From the NCBI GenBank assembly GCA_016192065.1, contig JACPUX010000048.1:1-38045 (forward strand): a stretch of 38,045 nt of DNA, given 5' to 3'. Position 1 is the first letter of the stretch, and each line of letters starts with the position of its first letter. Under the pieces are notes generated by a model. That model made no database searches, was not told where the DNA came from, and saw only the letters and a list, made by a program, of their open reading frames with translations. This document shows, one piece after another, positions 16,502 through 25,183 of this stretch. Position numbers and translations under genes: made by a program. Source of the DNA: Betaproteobacteria bacterium (lineage in GTDB: Bacteria > Pseudomonadota > Gammaproteobacteria > Burkholderiales > Casimicrobiaceae).

Positions 16502-17176
16502 ATGTCGAAACTCAAACAAATGCTCGATGCCAGCCTCTGGATGCGCACCTTGAACGAGGCGCAGCGCCAGCGGGTGGAAGCGGACCTCATCGTGCGCCAT
16601 TGTCCGGCCGAAAGTTTCGTCTGCCGGCGCGATGAAAAAGTGGAACACTGGATCGGCGTCATCGAAGGCCTGGTGAAAATGGCCAACATCTCCGCCGACG
16701 GCAAGCCCACCACTTTCACCGGCATTTCCGCCGGCGGCTGGTTCGGCGAGGGGTCGCTCTTGAAAGAAGAGCCGCGGCGCTACGACATTGTGGCATTGCG
16801 GCAAACTTCCATTGCCCTCATGCCCAAGCTCACTTTCATGTGGCTTCTGGATAACAGCATCAGCTTCAACCGCTTCTTACTCATTCAACTCAACGAGCGC
16901 CTGGGGCAATTCATCTCCATGGTCGAGCGCGACCGGCTCTTGGACCCCGATGCGCGGGTCGCCCGCAGCCTAGCCGCCATGTACAACCCGCATCTCTATC
17001 CCGGCCTGGGGGCGCACTTGCCGATCTCGCAAGAAGAGATCGGCTACCTCGCCGGCATTTCCCGCCAGCGGGCCAATCAAGCCCTAAAAACCCTGGAGAA
17101 CGCCGGGCTCCTGCGGATCGAATACGGTGGCATCACCGTGCTCGACGCCGACGGCTTGCGCGAGTACGAAGAATAG
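16502..17176 (+). CDS. Crp/Fnr family transcriptional regulator
   Basis: 224 residues. The N-terminal cyclic-nucleotide-binding-type beta-roll covers roughly residues 15-130 (GVIEGLVKMANISADGKPTTFTGISAGGWFGEGSLL), a long dimer helix follows (FLLIQLNERLGQFISMVERDRL) and the C-terminal winged helix contains ISQEEIGYLAGISRQRANQALKTLENAGLL. It lacks the N-terminal cysteine cluster of oxygen-sensing FNR and the full cAMP-binding signature of CRP, so the signal is unknown. It diverges from the hydratase with a 121-bp shared region, and is the natural candidate to control the acyl-CoA/ABC cluster. No clear inverted-repeat operator was recognised in that region. Confidence 0.9.
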   Translation: MSKLKQMLDASLWMRTLNEAQRQRVEADLIVRHCPAESFVCRRDEKVEHWIGVIEGLVKMANISADGKPTTFTGISAGGWFGEGSLLKEEPRRYDIVALRQTSIALMPKLTFMWLLDNSISFNRFLLIQLNERLGQFISMVERDRLLDPDARVARSLAAMYNPHLYPGLGAHLPISQEEIGYLAGISRQRANQALKTLENAGLLRIEYGGITVLDADGLREYEE

Positions 17177-17194
17177 CGCCCTGACACCCTCAAA

Positions 17195-18286
17195 TCAGCG
17201 CGGTGGGTCTTGCGCGGCCTGTTGCTCGAAATACTCGCGGCGGCTGGTCGTGGCCGGGTGGCTCAATGCCCATTCGGGCGAAAGTGAGGCGTCTTTTTCG
17301 ATCGCCTCGAATTTCTGCATGAAGCTCACCAAGGCGCGGCGCGGCACGCCGGCCGCGTCCACCAAGCGCAGGGCATAAACGTCGGCCTCACGCTCGGCTT
17401 CTCGGCTGTGCTGCCGCGAGCGCGCCAGTACCAGCGCCCCCGCGCCCAACATCGATGCATCGCCCAAAACGGCCGTGCCGAGTATCACCAGGCCGCCGGT
17501 TCGCAACAGGCCCTCCATACCGTGCCGATGGACCAAATGGCCCAGTTCATGACCCAACACTCCCAGCACTTCATCTTCGTCCAGATACCAGACCAGATCG
17601 TCGAACACCACGATATGTCCGGGGAGGGCAAAGGCATTGATTGCCGCCCTGCCCGGGAGGGTTCGAAACTCCAACTGAAATTCTTGCTCCGGGGCCAGTG
17701 CCGTGGCCGCGGCCATGAAGCGCTGGCGCAGGCGTTCCCGCCGCTCTGGCGGCAGTTCGCTGGGGGCGAGCTGCAATCGATCGAAGTGTTCGAAGACCGG
17801 CTGCAAGATTCGGTTTTCGATCCGTGGCGGCAAACTTTGCACCGCCCATTCGGCAGCCCATGGAATACCTTTGCGGTCTAGCCAAACAACCAAGGCAAGC
17901 ACGAGCAGTGTGGCGACCACCCCCCAGGTCCAGGATTGCATCAGCCGGCCCGCCTTACTTGAGAGCACTCCGGCACGCTGGAGGGCGTGAAGAAAGTTTG
18001 CCGCGGCATCGTCATCGACCCAAAGGCTGCTGCCGTCGGGCAAAGACAATCCCCGCGCAACGCCTTGCCAGGGTTCGGGGCAGGTCAGGTCGGCGAGGGC
18101 ATAGCGCCGCGCCTCGGCCAAGCCGCTGGATTCGGGCAGCAACAACAAATGTTCGCGACCGACTTCCACCCGCAGCCGATGCGGATGAGCGCTCAGGCCG
18201 TCGTACCAAATGCCGTCCCAAGCCACGCCTTCGTTATTGCTCGCGATCGGCTGCGGCAGTGTGCTCGTGGATTCGTTGGCCTTCAT
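17195..18286 (-). CDS. M48 family metallopeptidase, membrane-anchored
   Basis: 363 residues. A cytoplasmic-looking N-terminal region of about 115 residues is followed by one membrane helix (about 119-136) and a zinc peptidase domain with HELGH (246-250) and the downstream EAEREADVYALRL that supplies the third zinc ligand, as in Oma1/BepA/HtpX-type M48 enzymes. NAFALPGHIVVFDDLVWYL is characteristic of the family. The start at 18286 lies one base after the stop of the YjgN-like gene, with GGTGG upstream; the frame is open to 18373 but that region belongs to the preceding gene. M48 genes commonly follow yjgN-like genes in proteobacteria, suggesting envelope quality control. Confidence 0.92.
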   Translation of the reverse strand: MKANESTSTLPQPIASNNEGVAWDGIWYDGLSAHPHRLRVEVGREHLLLLPESSGLAEARRYALADLTCPEPWQGVARGLSLPDGSSLWVDDDAAANFLHALQRAGVLSSKAGRLMQSWTWGVVATLLVLALVVWLDRKGIPWAAEWAVQSLPPRIENRILQPVFEHFDRLQLAPSELPPERRERLRQRFMAAATALAPEQEFQLEFRTLPGRAAINAFALPGHIVVFDDLVWYLDEDEVLGVLGHELGHLVHRHGMEGLLRTGGLVILGTAVLGDASMLGAGALVLARSRQHSREAEREADVYALRLVDAAGVPRRALVSFMQKFEAIEKDASLSPEWALSHPATTSRREYFEQQAAQDPPR

Positions 18287-18287
18287 T

Positions 18288-19490
18288 TCACCACCCCAGA
18301 TCGAGGTTTGCCGCATCGACCCAACCCTCGCCAAAAACGCCTGTGGTATTGGCCGCCCCAGCCGAAGCGGCAAGGCTCTCCAGCGGGCGTTCAGTGGAGA
18401 TGACCACCAAGCTCTCGATGCGATAGCGGCTGATGCGCACCAAGGCGAAAGGCCAATACAAACCGCAAGTCAAAAGTGTCAGCAACATTTGCCCCGCCGC
18501 CAGGCCGATGAACTTCTTGGCCTGTAGTTCGCCCCGAAAAACGATTTCCCCGCATTGCGTGTTTTGCCAAACGACTTGCTGGAGCTTGGCGGCGACGTAG
18601 GGCACGAAAACGACGTAAACGGTGAGCGCGGAACAGAGGCCATAAACTAAACTCGCGTCGGCGGAAAACTGCGGCAACCAGGCGCCGGCGACCAGACCGA
18701 GTACGGACACCGCGACCGCAACGATCAAGAATCCCAGCAACAAGAAAACCGCGGCGCCCAGGTAGGCGCCATAAAAGCCGCGCACATCGTTGCGATAATC
18801 AAAGCGCCAATTGCCATAAGCGGCATAGCCGTGCTGTAAACCCTTGAACTGGGCGTGGGTCCAGGGCCAAACCAGCGATGCCACGAAGCTTGTGAGCAGG
18901 GCGAAACCCCGCGTCGCTTCCGCTTGATCCAGCGCTATTCCCGCCAGCAGCAAAACCAGGAGCGGCCAAGAGGCCCGATAAATTTCCTTGGTGGGCGCGC
19001 TCAGTCGGAAACGCAGGCCACGCCAACTGGTATTGGCGAAGCGGAAACGCTGGGCGGAGATCAGCAGCAGCGGGGCTGCCAGATAAACCAGGCCCAGAAC
19101 GAATGCGCCCGCGAGCGGTGCTGCCAGTGTCGCGCCGAGAAAACCGATCAACAGCGCCAGGACGGCAAGGCGTCCGAGCAAAATGCGCTTGGGGTCGGCG
19201 TGAAAATCGAATGGTGCATCCAGGAGCCGAGTGTGTTGCGCAAACCAGCGCGCCTTGCGTACCTTGGCCCAAGGCGAATAGAGGCCCAGCGTGAGCAAGT
19301 TCAAAAGCAGGTGAGTCACCCAGATGCGAAAGTACTCGCTGCCCGTGCCGGTGAAGACAAGGCGCGTCTCCTCGCCTTTAGGTTCGACTTCTGGAGCTGG
19401 CGCCGGGGGTTCTCCATACAACTCCCGACGTAGCGGGCCGTCTTCGAGTTCCTTGGCGAGCGATGAATCAGCCGGTTTGAATATGGCCAC
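18288..19490 (-). CDS. yjgN: YjgN family (DUF898) inner membrane protein
   Basis: 400 residues with about eight to ten membrane segments. The DUF898 pattern appears twice: LVFTGTGSEYFRIWVTHLLLNLLTLGLYSPWAKVRKARWF near the N-terminus and the related VRISRYRIESL/LLTLLTCGLYWPFA segment near the C-terminus, plus FRFANTSWRGLRFRL and QHGYAAYGNWRFDYRNDVRGFYGAYLGA. An acidic, proline-rich cytoplasmic N-terminus of about 45 residues precedes these. The molecular function of YjgN proteins is unknown. The start is GTG at 19490 with GGGAGG five bases upstream. It is coupled to the M48 protease gene (one-base gap). Confidence 0.9.
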   Translation of the reverse strand: MAIFKPADSSLAKELEDGPLRRELYGEPPAPAPEVEPKGEETRLVFTGTGSEYFRIWVTHLLLNLLTLGLYSPWAKVRKARWFAQHTRLLDAPFDFHADPKRILLGRLAVLALLIGFLGATLAAPLAGAFVLGLVYLAAPLLLISAQRFRFANTSWRGLRFRLSAPTKEIYRASWPLLVLLLAGIALDQAEATRGFALLTSFVASLVWPWTHAQFKGLQHGYAAYGNWRFDYRNDVRGFYGAYLGAAVFLLLGFLIVAVAVSVLGLVAGAWLPQFSADASLVYGLCSALTVYVVFVPYVAAKLQQVVWQNTQCGEIVFRGELQAKKFIGLAAGQMLLTLLTCGLYWPFALVRISRYRIESLVVISTERPLESLAASAGAANTTGVFGEGWVDAANLDLGW

Positions 19491-19770
19491 GCAACCTCCC
19501 TATTGCTCTTTGATGGTGATTCGCGGCGGATGCTCTCAGACCGGGAACACCATGTCAAGCGTGCTAGACGTTGCGTGTCAAAAGTGGACCTTTCGCAAAA
19601 TAGACGCGCCGCTGCTGCTTCGAGCCGAGGTCACCTACGCAGACCTCTGGAAAAGGGAGTCGGCCGGGCGCACAGCGACGGATCGGGGTCGCACGCAATC
19701 CGGAAGAGGCAAACAGCGCACTCGGCAAAGCCTTCTTTAAGCCCGTGTGCGAAAATTTCTTCGAGCCACC

Positions 19771-20178
19771 CTAAAAAGAAACGCAAGCGCTGCTGCGCAC
19801 TCGAAGCACCGCCTCCTGCTGAAAACGCTGGCGATAGTCTCGCGTCAGCGCCTTCACCGCAGCCTCGGTCGTGGTGTCGCCGGAGTGAACCAAAGTGAGA
19901 ACATAAGATTCCTCGCGCACGATCTTGCCTTGTTCATCGCGCCATTGTCCGCTTGCCGGCCAAACCGTAAGCCCCTGCGGAAAACGCGGGGTCACGCTTT
20001 TGCCCAAAAAATCGGCCCAGTCTTCAGTGCTCACTTTGCCGCCCGGTTTGTCGGTGCCGAAGAACACCTCTTCGCGCACCCACGTTTGGGATCCCTCCGG
20101 GCAGTTCGATGGCGCGAGGTTCGCGCAGCCGGCGAGCAGGCATAGGGGAAAAATGGCGGTGAAACGCAAGGTATTCAT
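19771..20178 (-). CDS. DUF3574 lipoprotein
   Basis: 135 residues. The signal peptide ends in a lipobox, LLAGC, with the lipidated cysteine at about residue 18, so the protein is probably anchored to the outer or inner membrane. The mature part shows DUF3574 features: EEVFFGTDKPGGKVSTEDWADFLGKSVTPRFPQGLTV, then GQWRDEQGKIVREESYVLTLVH. Its biochemical role is unknown. The ATG at 20178 is selected because the lipoprotein signal begins there. It is flanked by 280 bp upstream of yjgN's start in which no gene is evident, and by 183 bp before the next gene. Confidence 0.85.
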   Translation of the reverse strand: MNTLRFTAIFPLCLLAGCANLAPSNCPEGSQTWVREEVFFGTDKPGGKVSTEDWADFLGKSVTPRFPQGLTVWPASGQWRDEQGKIVREESYVLTLVHSGDTTTEAAVKALTRDYRQRFQQEAVLRVRSSACVSF

Positions 20179-20361
20179 GACCGATCCTGCGGGTTCGAGT
20201 GTTCGAATCATGCCGCGCGGCGAGTGCGTCTGCAAGTGAGTCACCCCTGCCCCGGAAAGGGCGGGGTTTCCGCGCCATAACTTGAGTGATGCCTGCGGCC
20301 CCTGGTATACGCCTCGTCTCGCTTCCCTCAGTGGATGGCCGGGCGAGCGCCCGACCCGTGC

Positions 20362-20829
20362 TCAAGGGCTGGTCTGGCGCAGGCGAGCCGCCACGATCCA
20401 GAGCCCGAAAGCGAGCACCAGGAGCCATTTGCAACTCGCCGCGCTGGCCGCCAGCGGATAAGGCCAGAAGACCGCCAGCCGTGGCGCCGCGGTCAGCCAG
20501 AGGTGCAAGACGTTCTCCAAGGCATCGGCCAGCGCCGCCGCCGGCAGCAGCCAGCGTGCCCAAACTCCCCCCATAGCGGCAAGCCGCGTTCGCCGAGCGA
20601 GGAGGTAGCCGAAGACCGCATAACTGAGGAGCAGCGCAAAGTCCGCCGGAAAATGCGCGCGGTAGCGGGCCAGGCCTTCGACCTGCCAAGTGTGAACGAT
20701 TTGCCCGAAAGCGCGCGGGGTAAAAGCGAACTGTAGCCGCAGCACGCTGGGCTCCAGCGGCGCGAGAAAAATCGAAAGGCCGACGAAGAGCAGCAGACCC
20801 AGTCCGCCAGTCAACCAAAGGGCGCGCAT
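20362..20829 (-). CDS. Small membrane protein, function unknown
   Basis: 155 residues with about four hydrophobic helices (near 3-22, 62-80, 92-106 and 125-148) and a run of arginines between helices. It is not recognised as a known family. A GGAGGG site stands six bases before the ATG. It is the last gene of the unit TPR protein - AlkC - PH-domain protein - this protein, starting 30 bases after the PH gene, so co-expression is likely. Confidence 0.7.
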   Translation of the reverse strand: MRALWLTGGLGLLLFVGLSIFLAPLEPSVLRLQFAFTPRAFGQIVHTWQVEGLARYRAHFPADFALLLSYAVFGYLLARRTRLAAMGGVWARWLLPAAALADALENVLHLWLTAAPRLAVFWPYPLAASAASCKWLLVLAFGLWIVAARLRQTSP

Positions 20830-20859
20830 TTCAAGCCCTCCAGGGATGGGGCAAAGCGT

Positions 20860-21363
20860 CTAGGATTCATCAGGGGCGGCACCCTTGCCGGTGAGGGCCT
20901 GCAACTCGTGCAAGAACCGCACCGGGTCGTCCGGCGAAATCACCACCCGTCGATCGGCGAAACGCAGCACCACGACGCGATCGAGGTCCGTCACGTAGGC
21001 GCGATATGAGCCCAGCGCCTTGTTGCGGTAGTACCCGGTATAGGAATAGAAACCGCCATTGCCCAAGGTGCGAATGCTCTGGCGCATGGCGGCGGGGTCA
21101 CGCTCGGCCGTGACGAGGTCGGCCAGGGGCAAGCGCGTGCTCCAGAAGATGCGTTTGACCTGGAGCGCATCGTTCGAGAGTTCGAATCCGCGCACCATAA
21201 AGAGCGCGCTGCCCAAGGCGAAAGCAAGCGGCAGATAACCCACCCACTTGACGCTGCTGGGCCCGGCGAAGGACCAGGCGGCAATGCCCAAACACAACAA
21301 CGTGGCCAAGACCGAGGTGATCTTCAGGGGCCGTCCCCAGGGCGCGGCATAGTGCGTGTTCAT
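20860..21363 (-). CDS. Membrane-anchored PH-like domain protein
   Basis: 167 residues. Two hydrophobic helices (about 15-33 and 39-57) are followed by a small beta-rich domain (GFELSNDALQVKRIFWSTRLPLADLVTAE ... YVTDLDRVVVLRFADRRVVISPDDPVRFLHEL), the arrangement of bacterial PH-domain proteins whose folded part sits against the membrane. The ISPDDPVRFLHEL end is characteristic. The function is unknown. The start codon overlaps the alkC stop (ATGA, 21360-21363), so translation is coupled. Confidence 0.8.
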   Translation of the reverse strand: MNTHYAAPWGRPLKITSVLATLLCLGIAAWSFAGPSSVKWVGYLPLAFALGSALFMVRGFELSNDALQVKRIFWSTRLPLADLVTAERDPAAMRQSIRTLGNGGFYSYTGYYRNKALGSYRAYVTDLDRVVVLRFADRRVVISPDDPVRFLHELQALTGKGAAPDES

Positions 21364-22514
21364 GGCTGTGCCTTCACTTTCTCCCGCGGTGACGGCGACT
21401 TCGCTTCGATGAGCAAGAAATGCCCTAGGGGCATCGCGGTCCCATTGACCAGTAATTCCAACTCGTGGCGTCCGGCATAGTGAGTGCGCGTCGTGTGCTG
21501 GGCGAGGGAGATGCTTTTTTGCAGCAGCGCGGTTTGGCCTGCCGCCAGCCTCAGGCTTCGCAGCTTGAATACTTTCGGGCGCGTCTCGCCCTTGGCTTTC
21601 ACGAAAGCCACCCGCAAATCGACGAGCAAGTTCTGCGGGGTGCGGCGCGGATTACGCAAGGACAGGCTCACGCTCACCCGTTCGCCCACCTGCGCGCGGC
21701 GCGGCGAAATGTCGAGGGCGTCGATCTCCACTTGGGCCGCCTGGCCGTAACCCAATAGTTGCAGCGCCTCGCGATCGCCATGGTTTACCAGGCTGCGCAG
21801 CGCGTGCCGCACCAGGGACCGGCGTTCGGGTGAGGCGCCTTCCAGCCAGCGCGCCGCGATTCGTCGCAACAGCTCGGGTTGATCCTTGCCCAAATCGTTG
21901 AGATGGTTGGCCACCGAACGGCGCACATATTCCTCGGGGTCGTCTTTCAGACTTTCTAGCAAGCCCAGTACCGCTTGCTGGTGGGCCTCCAAGTGAGTGA
22001 GTCGCGGCGCCCAAGGCAAACGCGGCCGCGTGCCTTCGGAGACCAAACGTCGCACGTGCACGTTTTGGTCGCGCGCCCAAAGGCGCAAGCGCTCCAGCGT
22101 GCGTTCGGGGTAACGTTCCAAAAAGGGTCGCAGACAAAACTCTGCGGTGAAGCGTTGTGTGAGATCGTATTGCAGGTGCATGGCGGGCTCGAAGGCTTCG
22201 AGTCCAAACTCCGCCACGAAAGCGCTGTGCGGCAAATAGAAAAAAGGCGCCATGCCGTTACCCTCACTGCTCGCCAGTTTGGGGCCGAGGCTCAGGCGCA
22301 AGACTTCGAGTGCCGCGGAAACGTCCTGCGGCAGGTGCGGCCGCAACACCCTCGCGAGATGGCGACCGCGGGCCATCAAATCCAAGGCCTCGAATCCGCG
22401 GCGGGCTTGCGCAACGAAGGCCCGCCGCGGGAAATCAGGGAACACCGCGGCAATACGCTGCGCTAGCGTTTCGATGACTTCCGGGCCGAACTGGTCTTTG
22501 AGGGCGGCTGCCAT
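21360..22514 (-). CDS. alkC: AlkC-type DNA glycosylase with C-terminal Ig-like domain
   Basis: 384 residues. Residues about 1-255 are HEAT-like helical repeats with the conserved VSEGTRPRLPWAPRL and EEYVRRSVANHLNDLGKDQPELL motifs seen in the AlkC/AlkD superfamily, which removes N3-alkyl (AlkC) or N7/N3-alkyl purines without flipping the base. Residues about 260-370 form a beta-sandwich-like segment (ISPRRAQVGERVSVSLSLRNPRRTPQNLLVDLRVAFVKAKG ... HELELLVNG), matching the Ig-like domain carried by the AlkC-alpha type. Base specificity is inferred from that architecture. It starts seven bases after the TPR gene and overlaps the PH gene. Confidence 0.87.
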   Translation of the reverse strand: MAAALKDQFGPEVIETLAQRIAAVFPDFPRRAFVAQARRGFEALDLMARGRHLARVLRPHLPQDVSAALEVLRLSLGPKLASSEGNGMAPFFYLPHSAFVAEFGLEAFEPAMHLQYDLTQRFTAEFCLRPFLERYPERTLERLRLWARDQNVHVRRLVSEGTRPRLPWAPRLTHLEAHQQAVLGLLESLKDDPEEYVRRSVANHLNDLGKDQPELLRRIAARWLEGASPERRSLVRHALRSLVNHGDREALQLLGYGQAAQVEIDALDISPRRAQVGERVSVSLSLRNPRRTPQNLLVDLRVAFVKAKGETRPKVFKLRSLRLAAGQTALLQKSISLAQHTTRTHYAGRHELELLVNGTAMPLGHFLLIEAKSPSPREKVKAQP

Positions 22515-22520
22515 ATGGGA

Positions 22521-23390
22521 TCAGGGCCTCAAGGCGCGCCGCTTCGCCGCGTAAGTTGCGGCTCGCGCGCCATCGCCCGCGGCGTTATAAAGCGCTTCCA
22601 GTTCTTCGAAGACGTAGGGGTCGGGTTGACCCGCGGCATCGTTCTCGCGCTCCAAGCGAAGCTGCAGAGCCAGCGCTTCATCGTGCCGACCCATGACGCG
22701 TAGCGTCCGGGCAATCATCCAACGGGCGACTGCGACTTCTTCCCGCTTGCCGGCCGCCTGCCGCAGCTTGAGCGCCAACTCGAATTCGCGCAGCGCCTCG
22801 GCATAACGCTGCTGTTGATGCAAAGCGTACCCGAGATTATTGCGTATCGAGCCCTCCCAGCGCTTGGCCGCGGCTTGGGTCGATTGCTCCACCACCGCCA
22901 GCGCCTCTTGCGCCCAGTGCAGTTGTTCCAATGGCGCGGTATCGACAAAAGCCATCATGTGGATGGCGTCGATGGCTAGGCCATCGAGTTTGGCGGCGCG
23001 AGCCAATTGCAGCGCGCGGGCAAAATGGGCGCGCGCCGTCGCTTTGATCTCCGCGCTCAAATCGGCGGCGGCATGTTTGGTCGAAGCCAAGCTGCGCCCC
23101 AATTCCAGGGCGTGGCGCACTTGCCCCTCGGGACTGGTGCGCGCGAGTTCCGGCGCGATCTCACCAAGCTGCACACGTGCCGCTTCGAATTGCCCGCGCA
23201 AACCGAAACTGCGGGCAATCTGGGTTTTGAGGATGAAGGCTTCGTCGGGTGTCGCGCCGACGAGCGCAGCGCGAAATCGCGCTTCGCTCGCCGCCGGCTC
23301 GCGGAAATTCCACATCGCATCGAGGTCCAGGGCATGAAGGGGAGACATCGGCAGCAAGGAGAGCAGGCTCGCGGCGAGTAGGCGTATCAC
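22521..23390 (-). CDS. Secreted tetratricopeptide-repeat protein
   Basis: 289 residues. A signal peptide (IRLLAASLLSLLPMSPLHALD) precedes helical pairs with TPR character, the clearest being NNLGYALHQQQRYAEALREFELALKLRQAAGKREEVA and the following ARWMIARTLRVMGRHDEALALQLRLE. No enzymatic domain is visible, so a scaffolding role in the periplasm is probable. The start is GTG at 23390, 18 bases after the preceding gene. It heads the unit containing alkC. Confidence 0.8.
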   Translation of the reverse strand: MIRLLAASLLSLLPMSPLHALDLDAMWNFREPAASEARFRAALVGATPDEAFILKTQIARSFGLRGQFEAARVQLGEIAPELARTSPEGQVRHALELGRSLASTKHAAADLSAEIKATARAHFARALQLARAAKLDGLAIDAIHMMAFVDTAPLEQLHWAQEALAVVEQSTQAAAKRWEGSIRNNLGYALHQQQRYAEALREFELALKLRQAAGKREEVAVARWMIARTLRVMGRHDEALALQLRLERENDAAGQPDPYVFEELEALYNAAGDGARAATYAAKRRALRP

Positions 23391-23408
23391 AGGGGCTCGA
23401 AGGCACTT

Positions 23409-24464
23409 TCAAAGCGAAGCATGGTAACACCAGTGCCAAGGCTCAAACTGATAGCCCAGCGGGTTGTCGCGCGGGTAAGAGAGCGCAAAACCAAATTCTG
23501 CGGCATGCCGCGTGAGCCACGCAAAGGCGCCACTCTGCTCGAAATCTTCTTCCAACGGCGGCGCGTCCGGGCTGCCCACATCCACGGCGCATGCGCGGTG
23601 GTGTTCGCTGAATCCGGGTGCGGCGCAAACCCGCAGAATCGAGACCAAAGCCTCTCCGGCAGCCCGCTTGGCGGCGACAATTTCACGCTGCCGCGCTTCG
23701 CTACGAAAGGCGGAGAGCACCTCCAAGATCACGCCTTCCGCCGCGGCCGCAGCTTGCATGTTCCGCCACGCCGCCGCGGCTTCGGGGCTTAGAAAAAACT
23801 CCCGCCCCGCAGCATCGACCGCGACCCGTTCGAGCACTAAGGCTTCGGCTTGTCGCGCAAGTCCTCTAGCCGAGGCAAGTTGCGTGGCACTTTGCAAGTC
23901 GGCGGCATCGAGCGTTTGCAAGTTCTCGCGTGCATAAAACGCCAAAGCCAAGGTCTGTCCGGCAATGGGGTAGGGTGCGGTTTTTCCGGCATCGAGCAAG
24001 AAGCCGGCCCCCTCGTAGAACCGCGCCGCGCGCGCATTACCTTCGAGCATCCACAAGTAACAACTTCGTCGCCCGCGCAACACCAAACGCTCCAGGGCGC
24101 GGCGGCACAGTGTCCGACCCAGGCCCTGGCCCCAACATTCCGGCGCCACGTAGAGCGCGTAAATTTCTCCCGCAGCTTCGTGTGCCGTGGCATCGCGCGC
24201 GGCGCCGAAATTCACGAAACCCAAGACGCCCTTTTCGTCCGCTGCGACCAGCAATTCGGAAGTGGTGCTGGCCACCTCTTGCATCCAGATTGTGCGGCGG
24301 CGCTCCACGGAAAGGCTCGCCAAATAGTCGGCGGGCACGAGATCGCGATAGGCCGCCTGCCAGGTGCGTACATGCAGCTTGGCGATGTCCTCGGCGTCGG
24401 CACGTTCGGCAGGGCGAAGAATGAGACGCATCGCCTTGGGCGAGGAGACATCGGCGGGCATCAT
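23409..24464 (-). CDS. GNAT acetyltransferase fused to VanY-type (M15B) peptidase
   Basis: 351 residues in one uninterrupted frame. Residues about 12-175 are a GNAT domain: LRPAERADAEDIAKLHVRTWQAAYRDLVP opening, the acetyl-CoA loop in YVAPECWGQGLGRTLCRRAL and NARAARFYEGAGF near its end. Residues about 200-351 are an M15B D,D-carboxypeptidase-like domain: SAFRS (251-255), the zinc motif GFSEHHRACAVDVG giving H288 and D295 (SxHxxxxAxD), and EPWHW (341-345) with H344 as the third ligand and E341 as catalytic base candidate. No signal peptide is present, so the peptidase half would be cytoplasmic unless exported otherwise. The combination suggests action on a peptide or amino-acid substrate such as muropeptides. 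It is unusual; see findings. Confidence 0.88.
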   Translation of the reverse strand: MMPADVSSPKAMRLILRPAERADAEDIAKLHVRTWQAAYRDLVPADYLASLSVERRRTIWMQEVASTTSELLVAADEKGVLGFVNFGAARDATAHEAAGEIYALYVAPECWGQGLGRTLCRRALERLVLRGRRSCYLWMLEGNARAARFYEGAGFLLDAGKTAPYPIAGQTLALAFYARENLQTLDAADLQSATQLASARGLARQAEALVLERVAVDAAGREFFLSPEAAAAWRNMQAAAAAEGVILEVLSAFRSEARQREIVAAKRAAGEALVSILRVCAAPGFSEHHRACAVDVGSPDAPPLEEDFEQSGAFAWLTRHAAEFGFALSYPRDNPLGYQFEPWHWCYHASL

Positions 24465-24511
24465 GACGCGGCCTTACTTTGCCACGGCCAACGAAGCCAC
24501 ATCCGCGAGAC

Positions 24512-25141
24512 TCACGGCGCGCGGCGCCAGCCCAACTGCAAGGCCACGCCCGCGAGTGCCACGGCCAATAGATAAGGCTGCGCCCGCACGAAGCGCGGAC
24601 GCCGCTGCAACGCGCGCGCCAGGTAAGCCGCGCAAAAAATCACCGCCGAATGCGCCAACATTGCGGCGACGATCTGCACCGCCCCGAGCGCCAGCGTTTG
24701 CGCGAACACGTTGCCCGCCGCGGGGTCCACGAATTGGGGCAGTAGCGCGCCGTAAGTGAGCACGACTTTCGGATTCAGAAGGCAAGTGGCGAAGCCACGC
24801 CGAAACAGTGCGCCGCGCGTTTCGACTACCATCGGGTTCACCCCCGGCACCGCGCAGCCCGCGCGTATTGTCTTGATGGCGAGCCACACCAGGTAACCGG
24901 CGCCAGCCAGCCGCATCGCTTCATACAACACCGGCACCGCCGCGAACAAAGCGGCCAGACCAAACGCCGTCGCGGCCACGTAAACCAGCATGCCCGAGCC
25001 CACGCCCGCAAGCGAAGCAAAACCCGCCGCGCGACCTTGGCAAAGTGTTCGCGACACCAGATACAGCAGGTTCGGCCCCGGCGAGAGGGCCATGACAAGG
25101 GCGAGAACAAAAAAGGAAACCGCGGTGGCGAGCGAGATCAT
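24512..25141 (-). CDS. LysE/RhtB family amino-acid exporter
   Basis: 209 residues with about six membrane helices. The family signature SPGPNLLYLVSRTLCQGRAAGFASLAGVGSG is at the N-terminus, followed by GAGYLVWLAIKTIRAG and GFATCLLNPKVVLTYGALLPQFVDP. Members export amino acids or homoserine-lactone-like compounds using the proton gradient; the substrate is unknown here. It stands between the GNAT-VanY fusion and another GNAT gene on the same strand (47- and 42-bp gaps). Confidence 0.92.
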   Translation of the reverse strand: MISLATAVSFFVLALVMALSPGPNLLYLVSRTLCQGRAAGFASLAGVGSGMLVYVAATAFGLAALFAAVPVLYEAMRLAGAGYLVWLAIKTIRAGCAVPGVNPMVVETRGALFRRGFATCLLNPKVVLTYGALLPQFVDPAAGNVFAQTLALGAVQIVAAMLAHSAVIFCAAYLARALQRRPRFVRAQPYLLAVALAGVALQLGWRRAP

Positions 25142-25183
25142 TGTGTTTGCCGAGTGATGGTAGCCAGCGGATGATCGCGCCGA

